Assembly (NCBI GenBank): GCA_964636885.1
Contig: CAZWVA010000064.1
Location: 1 to 14,726 of the forward strand
Length of the DNA stretch: 14,726 bases
From: CAZWVA01 sp964636885
Lineage (GTDB): Bacteria; Desulfobacterota_D; UBA1144; Nemesobacterales; CSP1-2
Direction: 5' to 3'
Positions 6,948-14,342 of this stretch are shown here, one piece after another. Positions within the stretch are counted from its first letter, which is position 1, and every line of letters starts with the position of its first letter. The notes under the pieces were generated by a model. The model did not search any database, was not told where the DNA came from, and saw only the letters and a program-made list of their open reading frames with translations. The translations under genes were made by a program, and so were the position numbers.

Positions 6948-7190
6948 TTACAGCCTATTCGTACAGATATAGAAGAACTCCTGCCCTATCTCCCAGCCCA
7001 TCGTAACGATCTGGATTTGACCGGTCTCCTTAAGTTCTTTAAGGGCTTCTGCAATCTCGATCTTCGTTCGGTTATAATCCCTATCAGGATTTAGACTGAT
7101 TATCTGCTTTGTGAGCTTATCGATATTCGTATGTCCCTCTCCCAAGCCAGTGCAGAGACATGCGAGTAGTTCAGATTGCAGATCTCTCAT
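6948..7190 (-). CDS. small protein, possible winged-helix fold
   Basis: 80 residues from ATG 7190, which has an ideal GGAGG (7200-7196) five bases upstream. A longer frame begins at TTG 7250 without a ribosome binding site and would have almost no leader under the candidate promoter, so I prefer the ATG. The predicted pattern is helix (RDLQSELLACL), helix (NIDKLTKQIISL), helix (NRTKIEIAEALKELKETG) and a hairpin with hydrophobic strands (QIQIVTMGWEIGQEFFYIC). This resembles a winged-helix DNA-binding domain, but I cannot assign a family. Three cysteines (two as CLC) are present. It is divergent from the GT4 gene at 7369, and an inverted repeat lies in the shared region, so it may be a local regulator; that is inference. 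Confidence 0.6.
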   Translation of the reverse strand: MRDLQSELLACLCTGLGEGHTNIDKLTKQIISLNPDRDYNRTKIEIAEALKELKETGQIQIVTMGWEIGQEFFYICTNRL

Positions 7191-7195
7191 CTTCG

Positions 7196-7200
7196 CCTCC
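7196..7200 (-). promoter_or_regulatory. ribosome binding site that sets the wHTH-like gene start
   Basis: GGAGG on the minus strand, five bases before ATG 7190. It supports this start over the TTG at 7250. Confidence 0.6.
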
Positions 7201-7254
7201 AGTTTTTTATCGTCGTCATAAACCGGAAACCTCTCGTATCGGCTTAACAACCCA

Positions 7255-7282
7255 ATTATACTATAAAAGGAAGTATAGTGTA
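7255..7282 (-). promoter_or_regulatory. TATAAT box overlapped by an inverted repeat (possible operator)
   Basis: On the minus strand a perfect TATAAT lies at 7260-7255. An imperfect inverted repeat overlaps it: TATACTATA (7257-7265) and TATAGTGTA (7274-7282), 8 of 9 positions complementary around an 8-base centre. The layout would let a dimeric regulator block the promoter. The -35 is not convincing. Confidence 0.4.
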
Positions 7283-7368
7283 ATATATACGGAGGGTATA
7301 GAATAAAAGCCTAAAAACCGATTAAAATCCAAAAAACCAGAAGATAAGACGGTAGCGTTCTATAGTAG

Positions 7369-8550
7369 ATGAGAGTCCTTTTATACACCCATGAGTTCCC
7401 TCCGTTTTTGGGAGGGCTTGCCACAACAAGCTATAAACTCGCAAAAGGGATTAGAGAGAGAGGACTGGATGTTACGGTCCTCGCCCCCGGATACTCACCA
7501 AAAGATTGGGAACTCGATATGGGCCTTAGCTTCATGGTTATAAGGATGGGGAGGCTCGCGAGAAACCACGGGATCCCATCCCCGGTAAAAGAGGTGAAGG
7601 GTTTTTTCTCACTCCGTAAGGCGATCTTACAGGTTAACCCAGATGCCATCCTCTTCGTCACAAGAGAGGCCCATACGGCAGGTGGGCTTTTAGCAAACCT
7701 TCCTTTCAAAGTGGTTGTGAGGGTAGCAGGCTATGAGGCCACCAAATGCCTTCTTGGAAGAAGAATAGACAGAAAGCTCTTTGGTCTTCCCATGAGAAGA
7801 CTCTACATGCGGGCAGATAGGATCGTAAGCCCGAGTAATTCAACCAGAGAACTAATGGTGAAGGCCGGAATACCAAGGGAAAAGATACGGGTCATATACA
7901 ACGGGGTTAATCCGGAGATGCTTTCCCTAAAACCGGACGCCGACGCCTTGAAAAAGATAAGAATCGATCTAGGCATCAGGGACGATGAAAAGGTGATCTT
8001 AACAGTGGCCAGGCTCGTCCAGGGAAAGGGGCAAGACACGGTTATAAGGGTTTTGCCGAGGATTCTAAGGGGATACGATAGGTTCAAATACCTTATTGTG
8101 GGAGAAGGGAGTTATGAGAAGAAGCTTAGAGAACTGACCTATAGGGAAGGGGTAGAATCCAAGGTGGTTTTTGCCGGTCCGGTTCCACATGGGAGGATCA
8201 TGGATTTCTATGATCTCTCCGATATATTCGTAATGCCCAATAGAACCATAGAGGGAAGGGAAAACACGGAGGGATTACCAAATGTAATACTCGAAGCGGC
8301 ATCACGTGGAAAACCGATCATTACAGGAATACCAGGTGGGGGAAAAGAGGTCGTAGAGCATGGAAGAACCGGATACGTAGTAGACGGAGAGGACACGGAT
8401 AAGATCGCCAATTACATCCTAGACCTGCTTAAGGATGAATCAAAGGCACGCTCCTTTGGCATTCTGGGAAGGCAGAGAATAGAGAGTATGTTTACAGAAG
8501 AGAGGATGATAGACGAGTACCTAAGCCTGATCAGCGAGAATCCAGACTGA
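7369..8550 (+). CDS. GT4-family glycosyltransferase
   Basis: 393-residue GT-B fold, retaining glycosyltransferase of the GT4 family, which transfers a sugar from an NDP-sugar to a lipid-linked or protein acceptor at the inner face of the membrane. The N-terminal Rossmann half starts at once with MRVLLYTHEFPP and the glycine loop GGLATTSYKLA (15-25). YNGVNPE (177-183) is a typical linker. Donor-phosphate residues R215 and K220 lie in ARLVQGKG. The EX7E motif is E301 and E309 in EGLPNVILEA, followed by GGGKEVVEHGRTGYVV. In-frame TAG TAG directly precedes the ATG, so the start is fixed, although the Shine-Dalgarno is poor. It converges on the amidotransferase gene with a 14-base gap. Sugar and acceptor cannot be read from sequence. 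Confidence 0.92.
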   Translation: MRVLLYTHEFPPFLGGLATTSYKLAKGIRERGLDVTVLAPGYSPKDWELDMGLSFMVIRMGRLARNHGIPSPVKEVKGFFSLRKAILQVNPDAILFVTREAHTAGGLLANLPFKVVVRVAGYEATKCLLGRRIDRKLFGLPMRRLYMRADRIVSPSNSTRELMVKAGIPREKIRVIYNGVNPEMLSLKPDADALKKIRIDLGIRDDEKVILTVARLVQGKGQDTVIRVLPRILRGYDRFKYLIVGEGSYEKKLRELTYREGVESKVVFAGPVPHGRIMDFYDLSDIFVMPNRTIEGRENTEGLPNVILEAASRGKPIITGIPGGGKEVVEHGRTGYVVDGEDTDKIANYILDLLKDESKARSFGILGRQRIESMFTEERMIDEYLSLISENPD

Positions 8551-8564
8551 ATCCATATTAACCA

Positions 8565-10292
8565 CTATAGCCTCTTCCCATTTAAATATCCCTCCTCCCA
8601 AACCTTGAAAACGAGGAGGCAGAATATCCTCCTCCCCTCATCAAACATGGGGTTTCTATGTCTTTTCAGCAGCCCTTCTAGGTAACTCTTCCGAAAAAAG
8701 GTCTCCTCCCCATCCATGAGTATGTCTCTCGCACGATTCCACCATTCCTTGCCAAGCCAACTGGATAACGGCGGATTAAAACCCCGCTTCCTCTCAAGAG
8801 GGAACCCCGGAGGGAGGAATTTCTTTGCTAATCTCTTTAATATGTATTTTCTTACCCCATCCTTTATCTTCATCCTCCCCGGAACCTCGCCGAGAGCAAA
8901 TTCTACAAGCCTGGTATCTAAGAAAGGGGTCCTTACCTTAAGCGAGAAACCCCTACTTATCCTGTCTATTTTAAAGAGGATATCGTCGGCATCGGATCTA
9001 AAGGTAAAGAAACCCATTTTCCCGCAGATGCTACCGCTGTAGGAGTCCATAATCGAAGCCCCATAGATCTCAGGCTGGTAAAACGAGTCTTTGATCCCTT
9101 CTAGGACCCAATCCTTAAACAACCTCTTCCTCAGATTTGCACCGAAGACCGTGTTTCTCCTCAAGAAGAACTCCTCAGGGGTTATGTCCTCCAGAAAGAT
9201 ACGCCATCTGGCCTCCTCGGGCACGACCCCTGCTACCGTGTCAAAAATCCAGTTGATAGGGGGAACCATGAGCCTTTTAATCCTCCCGTATCTCGCCGAT
9301 AGGTAATGGGTTTTAAACCCCAAAAAGAGTCCATCCGCACCGTCTCCAGAAATAACGGCATCCACATGTCCCTTTGCGAGTTTTACGGCGAAGAAGGTAG
9401 GGATTATGGAAGGATCGGCAAGTGGTTCGTCAAAGAGGGAAGCGGCATCTATGAAGGCGTCCATATCGGGCTTAATAACAAATTCACTATGGTCCGTTCC
9501 AAAATAGTCCGATATTGCCCTAGAAAATGGAATCTCATTGTAATCGGCATCGTCGTAGCCTACGCTAAATGTCTTTATAGGCCTTGATGAGAGCCCACTC
9601 ATAAGGGCCACAATGAGGCTCGAATCGAGTCCGCCGCTTAGAAACGTTCCGAGAGAATCCTTTCCCCTCATTCTTATGGTTATTGCGCTTCTGACTATAC
9701 CTTCTAGTTTCTCCAGTACCTCATCTTCGTCTACCGCCTTCGATTCAACTCTTGGTACGTCCCAGTATCTCCATATCTTGATCTCCTTTGACCTAAGGTT
9801 AAAACGAAGAATACAACCAGCGGGAAGCTTCTCTATGTGTTTGAATATCGAGAGAGCCTCTGGAATATACCGATAAGCCGTATAGAAGTTTAAGGCCCGT
9901 AGGTCTATCTCCCTGGAGAACCAAGAGAGTTCCAGTATGGGCTTAATATGGGAAGAAAAAGCAAATCTCCCATTGTAATTGGAATAGTAAAGTGGCTTTC
10001 TTCCCACCTGATCCCTCGACAGTAATAGAACCCCACGTTCCACATCGTATATGCATAGAGAAAAAGCCCCGTTTAGCCTCCTAATAAAGTCCTCTCCCCA
10101 CCTCCTGTAGGCATGTATTATGAGCTCGAGATCGGTTTTACCCTTAAATTCATAGCCGATCTCTTCACTCACCTCACCCGAGTTATGAATCTCACCCTCG
10201 TACGCGACGTGGAGCCTCCCGTTTTCATCCGAAACGGTTTGCCCCTCTATCCGTATCTCTCCGCTGTCGAAGGTTCCAAAAATCGTATCCAT
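8565..10292 (-). CDS. asparagine synthetase-like amidotransferase lacking the glutaminase cysteine
   Basis: 575 residues with the AsnB layout. AsnB normally activates a carboxylate with ATP and amidates it with ammonia from glutamine. The C-terminal synthetase part looks intact: PP-loop SGGLDSS (219-225), VRTPFLDTRLVEFA (453-466) and RKRGFNPPLSSWL (501-513), although the usual DELF/DEVF reads DGLF (320-323). The N-terminal glutaminase domain is short and altered. It begins MDTIFGTF instead of MCGI, so the nucleophile Cys2 is absent; the NGEIYN loop reads EGEIHN at 32-37; and roughly 45 residues usual before that loop are missing. RDQVGRKPLYY (93-103) and NGAFSLCIYD remain. No upstream frame supplies a Cys. 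It may use free ammonia or may have lost amidation. In glycan loci such enzymes can amidate uronic acids, which is a plausible role here. It probably shares a transcript with the GT4 gene 37 bases upstream. Confidence 0.85.
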   Translation of the reverse strand: MDTIFGTFDSGEIRIEGQTVSDENGRLHVAYEGEIHNSGEVSEEIGYEFKGKTDLELIIHAYRRWGEDFIRRLNGAFSLCIYDVERGVLLLSRDQVGRKPLYYSNYNGRFAFSSHIKPILELSWFSREIDLRALNFYTAYRYIPEALSIFKHIEKLPAGCILRFNLRSKEIKIWRYWDVPRVESKAVDEDEVLEKLEGIVRSAITIRMRGKDSLGTFLSGGLDSSLIVALMSGLSSRPIKTFSVGYDDADYNEIPFSRAISDYFGTDHSEFVIKPDMDAFIDAASLFDEPLADPSIIPTFFAVKLAKGHVDAVISGDGADGLFLGFKTHYLSARYGRIKRLMVPPINWIFDTVAGVVPEEARWRIFLEDITPEEFFLRRNTVFGANLRKRLFKDWVLEGIKDSFYQPEIYGASIMDSYSGSICGKMGFFTFRSDADDILFKIDRISRGFSLKVRTPFLDTRLVEFALGEVPGRMKIKDGVRKYILKRLAKKFLPPGFPLERKRGFNPPLSSWLGKEWWNRARDILMDGEETFFRKSYLEGLLKRHRNPMFDEGRRIFCLLVFKVWEEGYLNGKRL

Positions 10293-10329
10293 CTAATATC
10301 TAATATCGCAAATAAAAGAAGGGACGTTT

Positions 10330-11592
10330 CTACACGGATCCAAATACCCTCTCTTCTATCTCCTTCGTTCTAGACCTCACGCAAAATAACCTCTTTGCTC
10401 TTTCCCTTCCGGCAATCCCCATAGAGGCCCGAAGGGACCCGTCTAAAATAAGACTAAACACGGAATCGGATAACCGCTTAACGTCTTCGGGTTCACAGAG
10501 AAGCCCCGTTACCCCGTGTTCTACAGCCTCAACGATCCCTCCCACCCCATAGCCAACAACGGGAAGTGCAAAAGACATGGCCTCAATCACGGCCCTCGGA
10601 AACGGATCGGAATAATTAGACGGTATAACGAAGATATCGAAGTCCCTTATGTAAGGTCTTATGTCCCTCCTATATCCCGTAAAGATGAAGACATCCTCCA
10701 GGCCGGATTCCCTCACAAGGCCCTTTAGATAATCCGTATAATTAAAGCCCTCCCTCTGGATAAAATAATCGGGAGTATCTCCAATCACCACGAACCTTAT
10801 CCCTTTTATCCCCTCTTCCCCGACCCTATCCCTTATATTCGAGGCGACCCTTACCATGTCCTCATAACCCTTTTTGGGGATGAGCCTACCCACGCTCCCC
10901 ACTATTATCACACCCTCCGGGATACCGTACTCGTCCCTTAATACCCCTTTTATACCCTCCGGATCGAACTCATCAAAATCGACGCCGTTATAGACGACGC
11001 GTGTCTTCTCAGATACATGACTAAACTGCTCGGCGGTTGCATTGGAAACACACACTATCCCCCTTACTGTAGGGAAAAGCGAAAGGAACCTGAGTAGATA
11101 GTACCTAAACGATCCGGGACGTTGGATACTCCTTACGTGCCAAATAACAGGGCGCCGGGTTAATATGCCTATCACGGTTCCCGCTATCTTTGCCGGGGTC
11201 CCATTGCAGTATATAAGGTCTATTTTCCTCTCCCTTATCAAGGATGGAGAACCCAGGACAAACCACACGACATGGAATGCGTTTAAAACCACAGACGCTA
11301 ACCTCAGGACCCTGGAAGATACGATCCGTCCGATTCGCCCGTCTCCTAAACGGAACCCATCGGACTTAAATCTGGACACGTACATCTTCTCGGGGAACCG
11401 CCTTTCGACTATGATCCTATCACCGAGCCCTTCTTTCTTAAGCAATTCGGTAAAAACATCCTCCCTCGGAACAAGGACAAATGGGATAACCCTTGTCTTA
11501 TCAATGTGTTTCAGCATATAGAAGAGGCTTCTCCCCGCACCACCATCCCTTACAGAATGGTTTATAAAAAGAACCCTAATGGGGATTTTCAT
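10330..11592 (-). CDS. GT4-family glycosyltransferase
   Basis: 420 residues from ATG 11592. A second GT4 enzyme, only distantly similar to the one at 7369. It begins MKIPIRVLFINHS, with glycine loop GGAGRS (17-22). Donor-site residues are R236 and K241 (SVGRLIPKKG). The EX7E motif appears as D329 and E337 in DPFPRAVIEAM, with Asp replacing the first Glu, a variant seen in some GT4 enzymes. GGIVEAVEHGVTGLL follows. Longer frames start at ATG 11607 or GTG 11676; the extra residues match nothing in the fold, and GGAAG lies 8 bases before ATG 11592, so I chose the shortest. It should act at the cytosolic membrane face in glycan assembly. It is first in a likely two-gene unit with the amidotransferase, behind the promoter at 11694-11721. 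Confidence 0.9.
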   Translation of the reverse strand: MKIPIRVLFINHSVRDGGAGRSLFYMLKHIDKTRVIPFVLVPREDVFTELLKKEGLGDRIIVERRFPEKMYVSRFKSDGFRLGDGRIGRIVSSRVLRLASVVLNAFHVVWFVLGSPSLIRERKIDLIYCNGTPAKIAGTVIGILTRRPVIWHVRSIQRPGSFRYYLLRFLSLFPTVRGIVCVSNATAEQFSHVSEKTRVVYNGVDFDEFDPEGIKGVLRDEYGIPEGVIIVGSVGRLIPKKGYEDMVRVASNIRDRVGEEGIKGIRFVVIGDTPDYFIQREGFNYTDYLKGLVRESGLEDVFIFTGYRRDIRPYIRDFDIFVIPSNYSDPFPRAVIEAMSFALPVVGYGVGGIVEAVEHGVTGLLCEPEDVKRLSDSVFSLILDGSLRASMGIAGRERAKRLFCVRSRTKEIEERVFGSV

Positions 11593-11693
11593 TTTGAGTG
11601 CTTCCATTTTATATCGGTTCCCCACATGGTAAGGGAATGCTCTATGGATCTCAAAACCTCGGACGGGTTTCGACACAACCTATTAGATTAAAC

Positions 11694-11721
11694 ATAATAC
11701 ATCCACCCAGTCCCATGTCAA
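11694..11721 (-). promoter_or_regulatory. promoter for the GT4-amidotransferase pair
   Basis: On the minus strand a perfect TTGACA (11721-11716) is followed after 16 bases by TATTAT (11699-11694). This is the best full sigma70 match in the window. Transcription would start near 11687, giving a leader of about 95 bases to ATG 11592. Confidence 0.65.
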
Positions 11722-11831
11722 TTTCGCCACCCGCTTTGAGGTCTAAAACGGAAACGTAGCCTTTACAGATCTACCACGCCCCGGTCTCAATCAACACACC
11801 AGCCTTTTATATCCGTGATAACTTCTGTTAT

Positions 11832-11837
11832 TATAAT
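11832..11837 (+). promoter_or_regulatory. -10 element for the FkbM methyltransferase gene
   Basis: A perfect TATAAT without a clear -35 at the expected distance. The predicted start near 11844 leaves a leader of about 46 bases that holds the AGGAG ribosome binding site, and it excludes the longer GTG start at 11815. Confidence 0.4.
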
Positions 11838-11876
11838 GATTTGTATTCCGAGAAAGCACCCGGCATGGAAAAACCC

Positions 11877-11881
11877 AGGAG
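11877..11881 (+). promoter_or_regulatory. ribosome binding site that sets the FkbM gene start
   Basis: AGGAG is 8 bases before ATG 11890. The ATG at 11884 is only two bases away, too close for efficient initiation. Confidence 0.65.
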
Positions 11882-11889
11882 TTATGGTT

Positions 11890-12630
11890 ATGCCTAAGCG
11901 CCCGCTGTCTACCAGGATAATAGAACTTATACCCCAAACCCTCTTCCTTCGATCCGGTATGCTAATAGAGCTAAGAAACAAACACGACTCTAGAGAATTC
12001 TGGCGCGTATTCACATCCCCTGAATACATGTCCTTTATCCCGGAGCTCATTTCCCTAAGGGTACCCTCTATATCCGTTCTAGACTGCGGTGCGTGTATAG
12101 GGCTATTCTCTCTCCTAATCGAGCATCTCCGCAGAATCGGCGTCCTTCCCTGGGACAACGTGTCTTACACCCTAATCGAACCCTCTCCCTATAACTTCGG
12201 CCAGCTTGAGCGCAATGTGAGGAGAAACCTCCCCGAGGGTTCTTATCGGCTGATAAACGGGCTGGTCGGTTTAAAGGATGGGGATTCGGATTTTTATGAG
12301 TCAAAGCGGAAACCGTCGAGTTCGGGCCTTTCCAAAAGGGATGATATAAGAGAAAAGATGGCGAGGATGAGACTTCCATTCATAGATATAGCCGGGTTTT
12401 TAAAGGAAAGGCCGTGTCTACTGAAGGTGGATATAGAAGGGGCGGAGTTTATGATGCTCGAAACCTACAGCGAAGCGCTATCCAATGTAGAGGGCCTCGT
12501 CATAGAGTGGCACTGCGAAATGGGGGACATGAAAGAGGGGGAATCCATGTTATCGGCTACCGGTTTTCACAAGGCGAAAGAGAGCCTGCGTAAAGGCGAT
12601 AGGGTTGTGGCTCTTTACATGCGCCCATGA
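11890..12630 (+). CDS. FkbM-family SAM-dependent methyltransferase
   Basis: 246 residues from ATG 11890. FkbM-type enzymes move a methyl group from S-adenosylmethionine to a hydroxyl, and in bacteria are common in O-antigen, exopolysaccharide and other glycan loci. The SAM-binding loop is VLDCGACIGLFSLL (63-76), where the usual GANIG reads GACIG. The acidic residue at the end of strand 2 is in IEPSP (96-100). The family signature KVDIEGAE is at 179-186. A longer frame from GTG 11815 adds 25 residues with no family match, and the AGGAG site and the -10 box both favour the internal start. It faces convergently the flippase gene with a 40-base gap and lies among glycan genes, so methylation of a sugar is the likely job. 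The acceptor is unknown. Confidence 0.88.
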   Translation: MPKRPLSTRIIELIPQTLFLRSGMLIELRNKHDSREFWRVFTSPEYMSFIPELISLRVPSISVLDCGACIGLFSLLIEHLRRIGVLPWDNVSYTLIEPSPYNFGQLERNVRRNLPEGSYRLINGLVGLKDGDSDFYESKRKPSSSGLSKRDDIREKMARMRLPFIDIAGFLKERPCLLKVDIEGAEFMMLETYSEALSNVEGLVIEWHCEMGDMKEGESMLSATGFHKAKESLRKGDRVVALYMRP

Positions 12631-12670
12631 TCCCTATCCGTAACTAACCCACCGGAGAGATCCAATACGA

Positions 12671-14005
12671 TTAATACGTGGACTGAACCTTTAGCCTCTC
12701 TTTCCTTCTCCTAAGGAGGCTCGTCATAACCCAGACCGAAAAAATAAGACTCACTATATAGTACACCAAGAATGCGAATGCCGCCCCCAGATATGAATAC
12801 CTAGGTATGAGCAAAAACAGGCATCCAACATACACGGCCGTGCATATTATAGAGATCACGTTCTTTAGTCCGACCTTCCCAAATGCGAGCAGGGCGGGAC
12901 CGGTCCAGAAGGTCACCTGGGATATGAGGGCAGCCAAGGTTATGATCCTCAGGGCATTCGAGGAGGGAAGGTACCTCTCCCCGAAGACGAACTCTATTAA
13001 GGGATCCGAAAAAACAAGAAAGAAGACAACCATTGGAACTACAACCTTACTCAGGTTTTTTGTCGTCGATTTTAGAAGCCTTTTAAAATCGCCCATCGCA
13101 CCCGTGCTGAACATCTTTACGAGCTCCGGGTATATGGCCTCCCTAAGAGGGTCCACGATGCGTGTCACTATCCTTAGGGAGGACTTTGCAACCTTGTAGT
13201 AGGCCGCCGCCTCCTTTCCGGAAAAATGTCCGAGTAGAAGTACCCCAAGGTAGTTATCGCTAGCCATTTTTATAGTCGCTGTAAGACTCGTATTGCCTAA
13301 AAACCATGCTATCCCCTTCCACTGGTCTTTAATCAGCCCGAGATCCGCATTCCTCCACCTCTCGATCCTGTTTTCCCTGAGGGTCGTTGATACGGCCCAG
13401 AGCCTTATGGAGAACCCCAGAAAGCTGGCTGCGATATAGGAGAACAATACCCCTTTTATCCCCATACCCAGGTAAAGGGTAGTCGAGACGAGGGCAAGCT
13501 TGATAAAACCGCTTAGGGAAGCTATAAAGGCTATCCATTTAAACCTGTCAAACACCCTGAGTATGGCATCCGATGTCGAATTTGCGGTGTCGATTAGAAG
13601 GCTAAGGGCGTATATGCAGATAAGGGGATAGGCCTCATAGGAATGGATGAGATACCTGCTTGCAATACCCGCCGTAACGACGGTTATAAGAAAGGCCAGA
13701 ACCCCACTCGAAATATCTATGATGTAGGAGAGTTTAATCATAGAGCGGGCTTTGTCCTTTTCCCCAACCACCCAAAACGTACCTATATACTTAGTTGCCG
13801 TTTCCCAAACCCTGAAATCAAAGAACTGGTTTAGTATATCAACATAAGCGACCACGAGGGCGAGAAGCCCATAGTCCGTTACACCTAACATCCTGGCCAC
13901 CACAACGGTCTGTATAGCGGCGAGGATTCCGGAGGCGGTCTTCCCTCCGAAGAGCCATGAGGCGTTAAGGAAGAGCCTTCTCGTTACACCCATTGCTTTA
14001 TCCAT
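12671..14005 (-). CDS. polysaccharide flippase, Wzx/MATE-type (MOP superfamily)
   Basis: 444-residue integral membrane protein with about 12-14 hydrophobic segments, the size and layout of Wzx-like O-antigen/polysaccharide flippases. These move undecaprenyl-linked oligosaccharides from the cytosolic to the periplasmic face of the inner membrane. The N-terminus (LFLNASWLFGGKTASGIL, then VVVARMLGVTDYGLLALV) has the typical RxLG..DYG.. pattern of this family. The central AAAYYKVAKSSLRIV stretch and FGERYLPSSNALRI near residue 345 are also typical. The start ATG has only a weak GGATGG upstream. The gene stands alone, convergent with the FkbM gene. It is the only exporter in the glycan locus, so it probably carries the product of the two GT4 enzymes; no Wzy polymerase or O-antigen ligase is visible within the window. 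Confidence 0.9.
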   Translation of the reverse strand: MDKAMGVTRRLFLNASWLFGGKTASGILAAIQTVVVARMLGVTDYGLLALVVAYVDILNQFFDFRVWETATKYIGTFWVVGEKDKARSMIKLSYIIDISSGVLAFLITVVTAGIASRYLIHSYEAYPLICIYALSLLIDTANSTSDAILRVFDRFKWIAFIASLSGFIKLALVSTTLYLGMGIKGVLFSYIAASFLGFSIRLWAVSTTLRENRIERWRNADLGLIKDQWKGIAWFLGNTSLTATIKMASDNYLGVLLLGHFSGKEAAAYYKVAKSSLRIVTRIVDPLREAIYPELVKMFSTGAMGDFKRLLKSTTKNLSKVVVPMVVFFLVFSDPLIEFVFGERYLPSSNALRIITLAALISQVTFWTGPALLAFGKVGLKNVISIICTAVYVGCLFLLIPRYSYLGAAFAFLVYYIVSLIFSVWVMTSLLRRRKERLKVQSTY

Positions 14006-14176
14006 CTAACCATCCGATAATCTCGGCAAATCGCCATCCCTCTTAAAAAGGGAGAGCACACCACTTTAGCTTGGAGATATTGATTCCTCTTCCCTTCGGA
14101 ATCCGTTTGGCGTTAGTACATGCATCATAGATCATACAATCTACCACCTTTTTGTAAGAGGTGCTACACGTAAGAA

Positions 14177-14214
14177 CCCTCCCATACGTTTTTGGATCCC
14201 TCCCTTGCGTTTTT
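14177..14214. repeat. two-copy direct repeat, 17 bases with 21-base period
   Basis: CCCTCCCATACGTTTTT (14177-14193) and CCCTCCCTTGCGTTTTT (14198-14214) agree at 15 of 17 positions. The 21-base period is two helix turns, which would put both copies on the same DNA face. It lies about 130 bases upstream of trpF. Confidence 0.7.
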
Positions 14215-14324
14215 CCAAGATGGTATGATATCTTTAATCGTCACGGGCAGCGAGAAGAGGGCTTTTATACGCATGATAAATCGGTTAAATTCTATGTAGG
14301 CTTTTTTGCTTTGTATCAAGCCTT

Positions 14325-14330
14325 TATAAT
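14325..14330 (+). promoter_or_regulatory. -10 element immediately upstream of trpF
   Basis: A perfect TATAAT ends 12 bases before the trpF ATG. Transcription would begin near 14337, leaving only about six bases of leader. No good -35 is seen at 16-18 bases. Confidence 0.35.
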
Positions 14331-14342
14331 AGAAACCTCGTA

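Larger units (their letters stand above)
14006..14342. other. 337-base intergenic region between flippase and trpF
   Basis: No gene is convincing here. It holds small hairpins, such as GATTCC (14082-14087) with GGAATC (14098-14103), the 21-bp-period direct repeat at 14177-14214 and a TATAAT box at 14325-14330. A 60-codon frame from GTG 14161 ends in a TAA that overlaps the trpF ATG by one base, but it has no proper ribosome binding site and an odd Phe/Tyr-rich composition. I find no T-box, tRNA or Trp-rich leader peptide. Confidence 0.6.

Noticed and set aside
9306..9587. 93-codon + strand frame inside the amidotransferase gene.
   Set aside because: Antisense shadow of a recognised coding region, with no independent signals.
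11593..11676. N-terminal extension of the GT4 protein from GTG 11676 or ATG 11607.
   Set aside because: The residues do not fit the GT4 fold, whose first strand begins at MKIPIRVLF, and the ribosome binding site favours ATG 11592.
14145..14167. Hairpin CACCTTT/AGAGGTG upstream of trpF considered as an attenuator or riboswitch.
   Set aside because: The stem is short with a wobble pair, lacks a T-tract, and lies upstream of the only -10 box; no T-box or leader peptide motif is present.
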